A stretch of DNA of 45,594 nucleotides from JAFNAG01 sp041501225 (GCA_041501225.1 JBGQNR010000019.1:1-45594), one strand, 5' to 3'. Counted from the first letter of the stretch, positions 16,511 to 25,749 are shown. Notes: generated from the sequence alone by a model not told the origin. Translations and numbers: made by a program.

Positions 16511-16668
16511 GCCGAGATGGTAAACCTGCTGCTCGAAAATCTGGCGCCGCGCGCTCAAGGAGCAAACAACAAGATATGCGCTGCAGTGTGGCAGCAACCA
16601 AATACCTCATCTGAATCCCAGGCAAGCTCGGGGACAGCCCTTATGCTCCCTGGATTTGGCTCACTGTC

Positions 16669-17826
16669 TTAATCCAGTCGTTTGTGGAAGCGCAGTGCGC
16701 TGAAAACTAGAATCGCGGATCCGAACAAGAGCAGAGCCAATACCTGCGGCCACAGGTAGTTTATGCCGATCCCCTTGAGGAAGAGGCTGCGCACGATCTC
16801 CATGAAGTAACGCAGCGGGTTGAGATAGGTGAGATACTGGGCGGGAAGCGGCATGTTGCGGATGGGAAAGCTGAAACCGCTCAGCAGCAGCGCCGGCATA
16901 AAGAAGAAAAACGAAGTCATCATCGCCTGCTGCTGGGTGCGGGAAATCGTTGAAATGAACAGGCCGATGCCGAGGGTCGTCAACAGGAACAGGAGCGAAC
17001 TAACGAAGAGCAATCCCGCGTGACCGCGAAACGGAATGTGGAAGATCAGCAAGGCCGCGACTGTGATCACGGCCACCTGCAGGATGCCAACGATGGCAAA
17101 GGGAAGGAGTTTTCCCAGCATGAGCTCGATCGGCCGGAGCGGGGTCACCATTAATTGCTCCATGGTGCCGATCTCCTTTTCCCGCACGATGCTCATGGCG
17201 GTCAGCATGATGGTCACCAGGGCAATGATATTGACGATCACTCCCGGGACGAAATATACCCGGCTCTTCAGATCCGGGTTGAACCACACGCGGTTCCGCA
17301 CCGTCAGGCCCGACAGGCTGGCCGGGGCTGGACCTCCGGCGCCTTCCGTACGCGCCATCAGTCGGGCATTCCGCTGTCCTAGTTGCACAGCGCCGGCATA
17401 TCCTATGATCGTCTGGGCAATGTAGTTCGACACGATTCCGGCGGTATTGGAGTTGGTCCCATCGATCAGGACCTGAACCTGTGCAGTACTGCCGCGGTAG
17501 ATAGCGCGCGCAAAACCCGGGAGCACACGCACGACAGCTTCAATTCGTCCCTGATCGAGCCCCTCGGTGATCTGATCCTCGTGATTGAGCAGTTCCTGTA
17601 CCACAAAATATTTGGATCCCTGGAACGCCGATAGCAGGGCCCGGCTTTCGTAGGTGCGGTCCATGTCCATCCAGGCGATCTGGGTGTGTTCGACATCCAT
17701 ATTGACCGCGTAGCCGAAGATGATCAGCTGGATCAGCGGCGGCCCCAGCAGCAATGCGCGGCTGCGCGGATCGCGCAAGGTCTGAAAGAATTCTTTCCGG
17801 ATAATCTCCTTGATGCGTTCCCACAT
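16669..17826 (-). CDS. ABC-2 type permease, second of a pair (YbhR-like)
   Basis: The 385-residue inner-membrane protein starts with an amphipathic helix, WERIKEIIRKEFFQTLRDPRSR. TM1 is LLGPPLIQLIIFGYAV, followed by a large periplasmic domain (about 45-175), then five C-terminal TM helices with the ABC-2 motif KEIGTMEQLMVTPLRPIELMLGK between TM2 and TM3 (shown as KEIGTMEQLMVTP and LRPIELMLGK). Length and topology match the YbhR/YbhS and YhiI-YhhJ type permeases of drug or envelope-active efflux systems. It is the last gene of the operon, 5 nt after its paralogue, and the two should form a heterodimer powered by the two ATPases. The substrate is unknown. Confidence 0.88.
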   Translation of the reverse strand: MWERIKEIIRKEFFQTLRDPRSRALLLGPPLIQLIIFGYAVNMDVEHTQIAWMDMDRTYESRALLSAFQGSKYFVVQELLNHEDQITEGLDQGRIEAVVRVLPGFARAIYRGSTAQVQVLIDGTNSNTAGIVSNYIAQTIIGYAGAVQLGQRNARLMARTEGAGGPAPASLSGLTVRNRVWFNPDLKSRVYFVPGVIVNIIALVTIMLTAMSIVREKEIGTMEQLMVTPLRPIELMLGKLLPFAIVGILQVAVITVAALLIFHIPFRGHAGLLFVSSLLFLLTTLGIGLFISTISRTQQQAMMTSFFFFMPALLLSGFSFPIRNMPLPAQYLTYLNPLRYFMEIVRSLFLKGIGINYLWPQVLALLLFGSAILVFSALRFHKRLD

Positions 17827-17831
17827 AGGCG

Positions 17832-18965
17832 TCAGGCCACCTTTTGTTTGAGTTTCCGCGTCGCCACCAGAAACACGATGGCCGCGTATGCGAACAGCAG
17901 TGCGGCCTCAACCCACAAAACTTTCGCCCCGACGCCGCGAAGGAAGACGCCCTTCAGAATCGTAACGAAATAGCGCGCGGGGAACAGGTAGGTGACGGCC
18001 TGGATGATATTCGGCATGTTGCGGATGTCGAAGATAAAGCCCGACAGCAGAAACGCGGGCAAGAAAGAGGTGAGCGCCCCCAGTTGGTAGGCGAGCAGCT
18101 GCGAGCGCACCACGGCCGAGATCAAGATTCCCCAGCACAGGGCGCCAATGAGAAAGAAACTGCTGGTGACAGCCAGAAACAGAATGTCTCCGCGCAGCGG
18201 CACGCGGAAAACGCCGATCCCCACAACGACGGCCACCAGCATGTCAACCACGCCGAGGGCGAAGAAAGCCGCCATCTTTCCAAGCACTACCTCGGCCGCC
18301 CGCAACGGCGTGGAGAGCAACTGTTCCATGGTGCCCATCTCCCACTCGCGTGCAATCGTCAACGAGGTGAGCAGCGCGGCGATGATCATCAGGATCACGG
18401 CAATCAAACCCGGGACGATGTAATTCTTCGACTTCAGATCGGCGTTGTACCAGATGCGCAGTTGCGGTTGGACGGGGGACGAAACCGATCCCCCACCGCG
18501 GCGGTTCTGCGCTTCCGCGCGCAGTTCCAAATCGTAGGTCTGAAGCAGCGTGCGTGCATAGCCGAGAGCGATCGATGCGGTGTTGGAATCACTGCCGTCC
18601 AGAAGCAGCTGGACCTGGGCGCCTTGCCCGGACAGCAATTGCCTGGCGAAATCCTTGAAGAGAACCACGCCAAGAAGGCACTGACTCCGATCGATCGCAG
18701 CCTCTACTGCCTGATAATCGCCGGCCTCATCCCGGATCTGGAAATAGCGCGAGCCTTGAAAGCGTGCAATCAATTCCCGGCTCTCCGGAGTCCGGTCGGC
18801 ATCGTAAATGATGGTCGGGATGCGATCGATATCGAGGGTCAGCGCGTATCCGAAGAGCAGAAGCATAAAAAGAGGCAAGGCCAGAGCCATGGCCAGACTC
18901 CGCGCATCGCGGATAATGTGCAGGAATTCCTTTCGGGCTACCGCCCAGGTCCGGCGCAGGCTCAT
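17832..18965 (-). CDS. ABC-2 type permease, first of a pair (YbhS-like)
   Basis: A 377-residue paralogue of the adjacent permease. It has the N-terminal coupling helix RRTWAVARKEFLHIIRDARS, TM1 ALALPLFMLLLFGYAL and a periplasmic domain with DADRTPESRELIARFQGS. Then come five TM helices, with EWEMGTMEQLLSTPLRAAEV (20 residues) as the ABC-2 signature loop. Its ATG overlaps the stop of the upstream ATPase gene by 4 nt, so translation is coupled. It provides half of the membrane channel of the export system. Confidence 0.88.
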   Translation of the reverse strand: MSLRRTWAVARKEFLHIIRDARSLAMALALPLFMLLLFGYALTLDIDRIPTIIYDADRTPESRELIARFQGSRYFQIRDEAGDYQAVEAAIDRSQCLLGVVLFKDFARQLLSGQGAQVQLLLDGSDSNTASIALGYARTLLQTYDLELRAEAQNRRGGGSVSSPVQPQLRIWYNADLKSKNYIVPGLIAVILMIIAALLTSLTIAREWEMGTMEQLLSTPLRAAEVVLGKMAAFFALGVVDMLVAVVVGIGVFRVPLRGDILFLAVTSSFFLIGALCWGILISAVVRSQLLAYQLGALTSFLPAFLLSGFIFDIRNMPNIIQAVTYLFPARYFVTILKGVFLRGVGAKVLWVEAALLFAYAAIVFLVATRKLKQKVA

Positions 18966-19906
18966 GAGGCTCTCCGCTCCTCTTCCTCGATGCGGGCGAC
19001 GAAGACATCTTCCATCGATGGAGCGATGACCTCGAGGCTTCGAATCCCGATTCCGGCGGCCGCCAGGGCTTGATGAATGCGCTGCGTCGACGATGAGGGA
19101 TCGGCAACCGTCACATGGAGGCCGCCGCCAAAGACAGCCACATCCATGATCCCGGATTCCTTCTCGAGTATCCGCATGCTGGCCAGAGGATCCGATGATT
19201 CCAGGCTCAGGAGGCTTTGCGACTGCAACGTGTTTTTAAGCTCCTCGGGAGCGCCGAGGGCAATGATCTTCCCGCGGTACATCAGCGCGAGCCGGTGGCA
19301 GTATTCCGCCTCATCCATATAGTGCGTGCTGACAAAAATTGTGTGTCCGGCATCGGAGAGCTGGTAGATGAGCGACCAGAAGGTGCGCCGGGCAATCGGA
19401 TCGACCCCCGAGGTCGGCTCGTCCAGGAACAGGATCGGCGGGCGATGCAGGATCGCGCACCCGAGCGCCAGGCGCTGTTTCAATCCGCCCGAAAGCGTAC
19501 GCGTCATCGTGTCATGGCGTTCCTCGAGCCCCGCCATGCGCAGAGCATGATCCTTGCGCTCGCGCCGCAAAGCGCGCGGGACGCTGTAAATGCCGCTGAA
19601 AAAGTTGATGTTCTCCTCGACCGACAGGTCGTCATAAAGAGAAAACTTCTGCGACATGTAGCCGATATTCCTGCGCACCTGTTCCGGCACAGAGGCCACA
19701 TCCAGACCGCCCACGATTGCACGGCCGCCGGAAGGCTTGAGCAAACCGCACAAGATACGGATCGTTGTCGATTTTCCTGCGCCGTTCGGGCCCAGGAAGC
19801 CGAAGATCTCGCCGCGGCGCACAGAAAACGAAATACGGTCAACGGCGCGAAAATCCCCGAAGCGCTTGCTCAGATCTTCGACTTCGACCGCCCAGCTTTC
19901 CTGCAT
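18962..19906 (-). CDS. ABC transporter ATPase (YbhF C-terminal-half-like)
   Basis: I prefer the ATG at 19906 (314 residues), which has GGAAGAG just upstream; an in-frame ATG at 19939 has no ribosome site. Motifs are complete: Walker A GFLGPNGAGKSTTIR, Q-loop YMSQKFSLYDDLSVEENI, signature TLSGGLKQRLAL, Walker B ILFLDEPTSGVDP and H-loop FVSTHYMDEAEYC. The C-terminal 90 residues form the regulatory domain ending in SMEDVFVARI. It hydrolyses ATP to drive the two ABC-2 permeases encoded just downstream. In E. coli YbhF the two ATPase halves are one chain; here they are separate genes. Confidence 0.92.
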   Translation of the reverse strand: MQESWAVEVEDLSKRFGDFRAVDRISFSVRRGEIFGFLGPNGAGKSTTIRILCGLLKPSGGRAIVGGLDVASVPEQVRRNIGYMSQKFSLYDDLSVEENINFFSGIYSVPRALRRERKDHALRMAGLEERHDTMTRTLSGGLKQRLALGCAILHRPPILFLDEPTSGVDPIARRTFWSLIYQLSDAGHTIFVSTHYMDEAEYCHRLALMYRGKIIALGAPEELKNTLQSQSLLSLESSDPLASMRILEKESGIMDVAVFGGGLHVTVADPSSSTQRIHQALAAAGIGIRSLEVIAPSMEDVFVARIEEEERRAS

Positions 19907-19985
19907 ATCTCTTCCAAAAATCCCAATGTTGTCGGCCATTTCACAAAACTCGAGCGTTCCTCACGTGCTTAGTGGGTTTCGCGGA

Positions 19986-20921
19986 TTAGTTTCCGGCCTT
20001 GCCAATCAGCGCGATAAACGCATCCTCCAGCGACGGCACGATTCGCTTGAACTCAGTCAGGGTCAAGCCGGCGGAGAGGATCTCCCGCTCCAGACTGGCC
20101 GGCGACGCCTGCGACACTGAAAGGAACAGATGCAAACCTGCGCCGGCGGGCTCGACGCTGGTCACACCCGGAAGCCGTCCGAGGATTTCCTTGGCGCGAC
20201 GTGAGTCCGACGTTTTCACCTCATAGCATTCCTCCGCGATGTTGCGCTTGAGCGCATCCGGAGGCTCGCACCGGATGAGTCTTCCCTGGTGCATCAGGCC
20301 TACCCGGTTGCAGCGTTCCGCCTCGTCCAGATAGGCGGTGGTGATGACGACCGTGAGCCCGTCCTTCACCAGTTGATACAGAATGGCCCAGAAATCGCGG
20401 CGCGATACTGGATCGACCCCGTTGGTGGGCTCATCCAGGAACAGCACTTGAGGGTGGTGCAACAACGTGCACATCAGAGCCAGTTTCTGCTTCATGCCTC
20501 CGGAGAGGTGCCCCGCCAACCTGCCTCGAAACGGCTCCATGCGCGTCATTTTGAGCAACTGCGCGGTCAACGCAGCGCGCTCGCTCTGTGAAATGCCGAA
20601 GAGGTCGGCATAAAACCGCATGTTTTCCTCTACGGTCAGGTCGACATAGAGGCCGAAGCGCTGGGCCATGTAACCGATGCGATCCTTGATGGCGTTGAGG
20701 TCGCGCTGCACGTCGCGACCCACCACCCAGGCCTGGCCTTCCGTGGGATTCAGCAGTCCACAGAGAAGGCGCAATGTCGTGGTCTTGCCGGCGCCATCAG
20801 GGCCAACCAAGCCAAAGATCTCCCCACGCTTAATCCTGACGGAGAGCCGGTCAACGGCCGTCAGCGCGCCAAACCGCCGCGTCAGGTCCTGGGTTTCCAC
20901 CATCGTGTCGACATCTGACAT
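19986..20921 (-). CDS. ABC transporter ATPase (YbhF N-terminal-half-like)
   Basis: A 311-residue ATPase with Walker A GLVGPDGAGKTTTLR. The GPD variant in place of GPN is typical of the first YbhF half. The remaining motifs are Q-loop YMAQRFGLYVDLTVEENM, signature HLSGGMKQKLAL, Walker B VLFLDEPTNGVDP and H-loop TTAYLDEAERCN, where the usual switch His is replaced by Ala-Tyr (TTAY against STHY in the partner). The missing H-loop His suggests that one nucleotide site is degenerate, as in many heterodimeric exporters. It precedes the second ATPase by about 80 nt in the same operon. Confidence 0.92.
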   Translation of the reverse strand: MSDVDTMVETQDLTRRFGALTAVDRLSVRIKRGEIFGLVGPDGAGKTTTLRLLCGLLNPTEGQAWVVGRDVQRDLNAIKDRIGYMAQRFGLYVDLTVEENMRFYADLFGISQSERAALTAQLLKMTRMEPFRGRLAGHLSGGMKQKLALMCTLLHHPQVLFLDEPTNGVDPVSRRDFWAILYQLVKDGLTVVITTAYLDEAERCNRVGLMHQGRLIRCEPPDALKRNIAEECYEVKTSDSRRAKEILGRLPGVTSVEPAGAGLHLFLSVSQASPASLEREILSAGLTLTEFKRIVPSLEDAFIALIGKAGN

Positions 20922-21000
20922 CCGACCTCTGATCTATGACATCCGACTTCCGACCTTTTTCAAACATAGGATTTCAGTCCGAAGCCGGAGGCCGGAAAAA

Positions 21001-22182
21001 CTAGGTTTTTTCTGACAAGAGAATCTCAGCTTCTGCCGGCATATTCAGTTTCAGCTCCCGCCGGGGATTTTCAACTTCGATCTTGATGCGGTAGACCAGT
21101 TTGACCCGCTCCTCGGGGGTTTGTATCTGCTTGGGAGTAAATTCTGCTTCCGAGGCGATGAAAGTTATTTTGCCCCAGTAGACTTTGCCGGGGTAAGAAT
21201 CCGTCGTCACCTTGACTTTGGCCCCCAGCTTTACGCGGCCCAGATCCTGCTCGCCGATGTAGGCACGCAGCCAGGGGCGATCTATTTCGCCCAGGGTGGC
21301 AAAGGTTGTGCCGGGCGCCAAAACCTCCCCGATTTCGGCGGACTTGACCAGCACGACTCCGTTGGCGGGTGCGACAGCTACGGCATCCGCCAGCTGGGCG
21401 TCGACGACTGCGACCTGGGCACGGGCTTGCTCCACCTGGGCTCTGCGGGTCTGCAGCTCCTGCTCCATTCGTTTCAACTCCAGGCGCGACGCCTCGGTCA
21501 GCTGCACATTAGCGCGCGCCTGGGCCACTTGAGCGCGGGCTCCCTCGATCTGTTCTTTGCGCGGCCCTTCGACGACCAGAGCCAGCCTCTCCTCGGCTTG
21601 GCGCAGAGCGGCCGCGGAAGTATCGAAGCGTGACCGGTACTGGTCGAATTGGGCGGTGGAGATGTCATCGTTCTTGTGCAGGACTTGCGCGCGATCCCAA
21701 TCCTGCCGGGCCTGCTGGTGCTGCGACTTTGCCTCTTCCACCAATGCCCGGGCTTGCTGGATCTCCTGCGCTCGTGATCCCGCCTGCAAGTCGCGCAGCG
21801 CCGCTTCGGCCTGGGCGAGCTGAGCACCGCGCAGATCGGTTTCCGCTGCCAGTGTAGCTTTCTGGCGCTCGATGCCCGTTTGCAGGGGGGGGATCAGCGA
21901 TTCGGCGGTCACGAGGGCTGCCTGATCGCGATTCCTCTGGCTCTCGAGCTGAAGCGTATCCAGGCGCGCGAGAAACATTCCCTGACGCACAGTGTCTCCT
22001 TCGTTAACTTCCAGCTCGACGATTTTTCCCGAGATCTTGAAAGCCATATCCACCTGCGTCAGCTCGATGTTGCCGTAAAGCTTCAGGCTCTCGGATGCGC
22101 CGCGCTGCCATCGGCTGCAAGCCCCAAAGACCGCTGCGCCTAAAAGAACAGCGGCGAGTGCTCCCACGCTTGTCCACTTCAT
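21001..22182 (-). CDS. HlyD-family periplasmic adaptor (YbhG-like)
   Basis: The start at 22182 has AGGAGA eight bases upstream; the frame opens 16 codons earlier without a site. The 393-residue protein has an N-terminal anchor (VGALAAVLLGAAVFGACSRW) whose Cys is preceded by FGA, a weak lipobox. The biotinyl-lipoyl half-motif is KISGKIVELEVNEGDTVRQG. A long coiled-coil hairpin (about 75-255, rich in Gln, Arg, Ala and Glu) is followed by the second lipoyl half (VVLVKSAEIGEVLAPGTTFA) and a beta-barrel domain. It bridges the ABC-2 permeases and the TolC-like outer-membrane channel. The length of the coiled coil suits the TolC-like partner encoded upstream. Confidence 0.93.
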   Translation of the reverse strand: MKWTSVGALAAVLLGAAVFGACSRWQRGASESLKLYGNIELTQVDMAFKISGKIVELEVNEGDTVRQGMFLARLDTLQLESQRNRDQAALVTAESLIPPLQTGIERQKATLAAETDLRGAQLAQAEAALRDLQAGSRAQEIQQARALVEEAKSQHQQARQDWDRAQVLHKNDDISTAQFDQYRSRFDTSAAALRQAEERLALVVEGPRKEQIEGARAQVAQARANVQLTEASRLELKRMEQELQTRRAQVEQARAQVAVVDAQLADAVAVAPANGVVLVKSAEIGEVLAPGTTFATLGEIDRPWLRAYIGEQDLGRVKLGAKVKVTTDSYPGKVYWGKITFIASEAEFTPKQIQTPEERVKLVYRIKIEVENPRRELKLNMPAEAEILLSEKT

Positions 22183-22226
22183 ATGTCTTTCTCCTATGCA
22201 TGCAGCTTCGGTGACGGCCCCCTGAA

Positions 22227-23609
22227 TCACTGGATCAGCTGGCGCATGGTTCCCGTGGCTGCGGCCAGATTGATGCGCACCACGTTATAGCCGAACAGCG
22301 CCGAGATCCTGTTTTCGCGCGCACGCTCCAGCCGGGTTTGCGCATCGGTCACCTCGATACCGGGACTGACTCCGGCGCTGTAGCGGCGTTGGGCTTGGGC
22401 GACTTCGTCCTCGGCCAGAGCCAGTCCTTCTTCTGCCGTTTGAACTTGCTCGGCGGAGGACTGCAAGCTGTCGAGCGCAAGGCGGACCTCGAGCTCGATC
22501 TGCGCGCGCAGGTCCTCATTCCTGATCATCTCCTGGTGGTATTGGGAAATACTCTGAGCGCGGCGGGCGTCGACACGGCCGCCGTCAAATATCGGGATCT
22601 GGACGGCAACCCCGTAGGCGCGGGTGGGGATGGTGCTGTCCGCTCCTGATCCAATCGTGCCGTAATCCGCAAAGAAACTCATCGACGGCAACCGATCCAT
22701 ACGGGCCGCGCTTTGCAGCAATCGCGCCGTCTCCAACCGTTTCTGCTGAGCCTGCCAATCGGCGCGGGTCTCGAAGGCCTCGTGCAAGGCCTGCTGCACG
22801 GTTAGGGACGGGGCAGGAACACGGGACAGCTTGTCCGTCAACTCCAGGCGGGCATCCAGATTGAGGTGCATGGCCCGGAGCAGCTGCAGTTGGGCCGCGG
22901 TGCGCTGGGTCTGAACCACAAGCAGGCGCTGTTTTTGGTTTGCGAGCTGGACGTTGGCTCGTGTGACCTCAATTCCCAGGCCCGTCCCGGCCGCCTTCTG
23001 ATCACTCGCCAGTTTCAGGATAGCCTCCGCCAGCTTGACGTCGGCTTGCGTCGCCTCCAGCACGGCTTCCTCCCGCACGGCAGCCAGATAGGCGCGCGCG
23101 ACCTGGGCCCGCACATCGTCTTGAGTGCTTTGCGCCTCCGCCTCCGCCTGGTGAATTCCTGCCCGCGAAGCCTGGTATCGGCGCATGGAGCCCAGGTTCA
23201 GGATGGTCTGGCTCGCGGTGGCCCGGGCATCAAAGATGTTGAAGGGGCCCACCAGCGTGGGAAACGTGAAGCCGGGTATGGGGAGGTTGAAACGGATGCC
23301 GGCGGCCTCCAGGTTGCGCGTTGTGTTCTGCTCCCCGACCGAAGCTGAGATATTCGGCAGCAAAGCGGCGCGCGCTTCATCCGAGCGCGCGCGGGCCTGA
23401 CGAAGCAATTCCTCCGCAAGCTGGAGGCGCACACTCCCTTCAGGGGCCAGGGCGATGCCGATGGCTTCTTTCAGGGACAGGCGCATTGTGGCTGCATCCG
23501 CGGCAGCCGACGGCGCGGCGCCCATGTCGGAAAGCCCACTCTGCGCCCGGGCCGCTCCGGGCATGAACCAGAGAACCAGGATCAAATAACATGCTGTTCG
23601 ATCGGGCAT
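22227..23609 (-). CDS. TolC-family outer-membrane efflux channel
   Basis: I place the start at the ATG at 23609, since a signal peptide follows at once (MPDRTACYLILVLWFMPGAARA); the frame opens 25 codons earlier inside spacer. The 460-residue product shows the two OEP repeats (about 45-240 and 260-455). It has long helical hairpins rich in Ala, Gln and Arg, the strand segments SMSFFADYGTIG and GVAVQIPIFDGGRVDARRAQ, and the C-terminal motif YSAGVSPGIEVTDAQTRLERAR. It forms the trimeric outer-membrane exit duct. It lies between the TetR gene and the adaptor, in an operon holding every part of a tripartite exporter. Confidence 0.92.
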   Translation of the reverse strand: MPDRTACYLILVLWFMPGAARAQSGLSDMGAAPSAAADAATMRLSLKEAIGIALAPEGSVRLQLAEELLRQARARSDEARAALLPNISASVGEQNTTRNLEAAGIRFNLPIPGFTFPTLVGPFNIFDARATASQTILNLGSMRRYQASRAGIHQAEAEAQSTQDDVRAQVARAYLAAVREEAVLEATQADVKLAEAILKLASDQKAAGTGLGIEVTRANVQLANQKQRLLVVQTQRTAAQLQLLRAMHLNLDARLELTDKLSRVPAPSLTVQQALHEAFETRADWQAQQKRLETARLLQSAARMDRLPSMSFFADYGTIGSGADSTIPTRAYGVAVQIPIFDGGRVDARRAQSISQYHQEMIRNEDLRAQIELEVRLALDSLQSSAEQVQTAEEGLALAEDEVAQAQRRYSAGVSPGIEVTDAQTRLERARENRISALFGYNVVRINLAAATGTMRQLIQ

Positions 23610-23687
23610 AATCGGCACCGTCAGGCAAAGGCGGGCGGCCGGCGTTGCGCTGCCTGCCGCCCACTCAAACAAACTCTCAAACAAAGA

Positions 23688-24395
23688 TCAGGAGGCACGG
23701 GCTTTGGCCCGCACCCCGGCACCGTGTAGTTGTGCCTTTCCAAGCGCGCGGATTCCCTTGCGTGATGCTGGGGTTTGTGGCGTGGTCGCCGCGCGCAATC
23801 CCGCGCCGGTGAAAAGAACGAGCCTCCTCGTTGCGTCCTTCAGATTGGAGGGGTCGCAAATCCCCCCCGAGATCAGCTTCAGCAGCGGGCCTGCAGCCAG
23901 CGTCTGGGCCATGGCGCCGATGGTGAAGAACAGCCTCCAGCAGAGTTCCTCCGGCGGCAGGTCCGGCAGGGTCAGGCGGAAGGCACGGAGAAACCGCCGC
24001 ACGGTCGGCGCCAACTCTGCCTGGAAGAGCCGGTGGATGTCGAGCGAGGGCTCGGAATACATGCGCCCGATCAGACGCATAAACCCCTGGCCGTCGTGAT
24101 CGGAAGTAAGCAGCGGGTCGAGGAAAGCATGGAGCAAATCCGCCAGCGGCACGGCCTTTCCCGCGGCTTTGCGCTCGCAAGCATCCAATGCCGCCAGGCG
24201 CTGCCGGTTGAGCGGCTGAAGCCTGCGCGCGAAGACGGCCTGAATCAGGGCTTCCTTGGATCGAAAATGATAATTGACCGCCCCCAGGTTGACGCCGGCC
24301 GCGGCCGTGACGGCCCGCAGCGAGCAGGCGGCGAACCCGCGCTCCGCCAGGAGCTGTTCCGCGGCATCCAGGATGCGGATCTTGGTTTCACTCAT
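23688..24395 (-). CDS. TetR/AcrR-family transcriptional repressor of the efflux operon
   Basis: The 235-residue protein starts with a standard TetR DNA-binding domain: ILDAAEQLLAERGFAACSLRAV, then AAAGVNLGAVNYHFRSKEAL as the helix-turn-helix (split here for length). The ligand-binding domain has MRLIGRMYSEPSLDIHRLF and PEELCWRLFFTIGAMAQTLA. The last 45 residues are basic and probably disordered. It is the first gene of the operon, and its start is flanked by palindromes ideally placed for autorepression. The arrangement TetR - TolC - HlyD - ATPases - ABC-2 permeases parallels E. coli CecR with YbhGFSR. Inducer unknown. Confidence 0.92.
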   Translation of the reverse strand: MSETKIRILDAAEQLLAERGFAACSLRAVTAAAGVNLGAVNYHFRSKEALIQAVFARRLQPLNRQRLAALDACERKAAGKAVPLADLLHAFLDPLLTSDHDGQGFMRLIGRMYSEPSLDIHRLFQAELAPTVRRFLRAFRLTLPDLPPEELCWRLFFTIGAMAQTLAAGPLLKLISGGICDPSNLKDATRRLVLFTGAGLRAATTPQTPASRKGIRALGKAQLHGAGVRAKARAS

Positions 24396-24426
24396 TCATA
24401 CGTATGATTCATACAAACGTATGAAT
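24394..24426 (-). promoter_or_regulatory. Tandem palindromic operator of the TetR-type repressor
   Basis: A perfect 12-bp palindrome TCATACGTATGA (24396-24407) abuts a second inverted repeat, ATTCATAC (24407-24414) with GTATGAAT (24419-24426) around 4 nt. Both use the same half-site, ATTCATAC. They overlap the first codon of the TetR gene and the 30 bp before it, where TetR-family autorepressors usually bind. Two overlapping sites suggest cooperative binding of two dimers. Confidence 0.75.
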
Positions 24427-24574
24427 TGTCAAGATGATTTTTCCGCTGTGATCGTGAGCGCTTGAGTTCCCCCACTCCAGACTTCACCCGGGCGATGCGG
24501 GGCGAAAACGGCTTATACTGCCCTGACGATTAGTGGTACCATGGGCCGATAAGTATGGAACGTTGAGGGTTCGA

Positions 24575-24599
24575 ACCGGGCGCTCGCGTTGCGCCCGGT
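24575..24599 (+). promoter_or_regulatory. GC-rich leader hairpin upstream of the aldolase gene
   Basis: The 9-bp stem ACCGGGCGC (24575-24583) / GCGCCCGGT (24591-24599) lies 47 bp before the aldolase start, and a TATACT box lies about 60 bp further up at 24514-24519. The hairpin would be in the 5' leader. No T-run follows, so it is not a standard terminator; it may affect RNA stability or translation. Confidence 0.4.
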
Positions 24600-24646
24600 G
24601 ATCGTCACGCAAGGCTCATGGCAGCGTACGGATTCGAGGAGGGATC

Positions 24647-25732
24647 ATGCCGACACATGAAGGTGTATCATTAAAGGATATTGAAGGATTGCTTGGCGAT
24701 AAGGCGCGCTTTTACCTGGACCACGTATGCAAAACGGTGGGGAAGGAACAACTGCACCTCCCCGGTCCGGATTTTATCGATCGCATCTGGCTGGCCAGCG
24801 ACCGACCCATTCCTGTGCTGCGCAGCTTGCAGACGTTGTTCGACCACGGCCGCCTGCAGGGCACGGGATATCTCTCTATCCTGCCCGTGGATCAGGGCAT
24901 CGAGCACTCTGCGGGCGCATCGTTCGCCCCGAACCCGATTTATTTCGACGGGGAAAATCTCATCAAGCTCGCGATCGAAGGCGGCTGCAACGCCGTGGCC
25001 TCCACGCTGGGAGTGCTGGGCTCGGTAGCCCGCAAGTACGCTCACAAGATTCCTTTCATCGTCAAGATCAATCACAACGAGTTTTTGACTTATCCGAACT
25101 CCTTCGACCAGATCATGTTCGCCAATGTGCAGCAAGCCTTCGACATGGGGGCAGTCGCGGTGGGCGCCACCGTCTACTTCGGCTCGGAGGAGTCGAAACG
25201 GCAGATTCAGGAGGTGAGCGACGCGTTCTATGAGGCGCACCAACTGGGCATGGCGACGATCCTGTGGTGCTACATGCGCAACGCAGCGTTCGACAAAAAG
25301 AAGGAAGGCGGCCCGGATTATCATCTGGCCGCGGATTTGACGGGACAGGCTAACCACCTAGGCGTCACGATCCAGGCCGATATCATCAAGCAGAAGATGC
25401 CGGAGTGCAACGGCGGCTATGAAGCGTTGAAGTTCGGCAAAACAAGCAAGAAGGTGTACACGGAATTGAGCACCGACCATCCCATCGACCTGACGCGCTA
25501 CCAGGTGATCAATTGCTACATGGGTCGCGCCGGGCTGATCAATTCGGGCGGCGCGAGTTCGGGGGAGAGTGACCTTGCCGAAGCGGTCAGGACCGCGGTC
25601 ACCAACAAGCGCGCCGGCGGGATGGGGCTGATCTCCGGCCGCAAGGCCTTCCAGCGTCCCATGAAAGAGGGCGCTGCCCTGCTCCGCACCATTCAGGATG
25701 TCTACCTCTGTAATAAGATAACCGTTGCGTAA
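24647..25732 (+). CDS. fbaB: Class I fructose-bisphosphate aldolase, DhnA/FbaB type
   Basis: The 361-residue protein is near the family length (about 350). It contains YLSILPVDQGIEHSAGASFA near the phosphate/Schiff-base barrel start, VKINHNEFLTYPN, the segment VGATVYFGSEESKRQIQE, and the catalytic-lysine strand GVTIQADIIKQKMPE. NCYMGRAGLINSGGASSGES and GLISGRKAFQRPMKEG are the sugar-phosphate loops. It cleaves or forms fructose 1,6-bisphosphate through a Schiff base, without metal, in the cytoplasm. GAGGAGGGATC precedes the ATG. It is followed by an 11-bp stem with a T6 tail, so it is probably transcribed alone. Confidence 0.95.
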   Translation: MPTHEGVSLKDIEGLLGDKARFYLDHVCKTVGKEQLHLPGPDFIDRIWLASDRPIPVLRSLQTLFDHGRLQGTGYLSILPVDQGIEHSAGASFAPNPIYFDGENLIKLAIEGGCNAVASTLGVLGSVARKYAHKIPFIVKINHNEFLTYPNSFDQIMFANVQQAFDMGAVAVGATVYFGSEESKRQIQEVSDAFYEAHQLGMATILWCYMRNAAFDKKKEGGPDYHLAADLTGQANHLGVTIQADIIKQKMPECNGGYEALKFGKTSKKVYTELSTDHPIDLTRYQVINCYMGRAGLINSGGASSGESDLAEAVRTAVTNKRAGGMGLISGRKAFQRPMKEGAALLRTIQDVYLCNKITVA

Positions 25733-25749
25733 CGACGTATCCGTACTGA

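Noticed and set aside
16511..16668. Possible small gene between the RidA-like gene and the permease
   Set aside because: 158 bp with no start plus ribosome site and no extended frame; only a short GGGACAGCCC-type palindromic word is visible.
22183..22230. 16-codon N-terminal extension of the HlyD-like gene
   Set aside because: It overlaps the end of the preceding TolC gene, has no ribosome site, and would hide the membrane anchor.
24568..24600. tRNA-like T-arm (GGGTTCGAACC) upstream of the aldolase
   Set aside because: No D-arm, anticodon arm or acceptor pairing can be drawn around it; the sequence instead forms a simple 9-bp hairpin.
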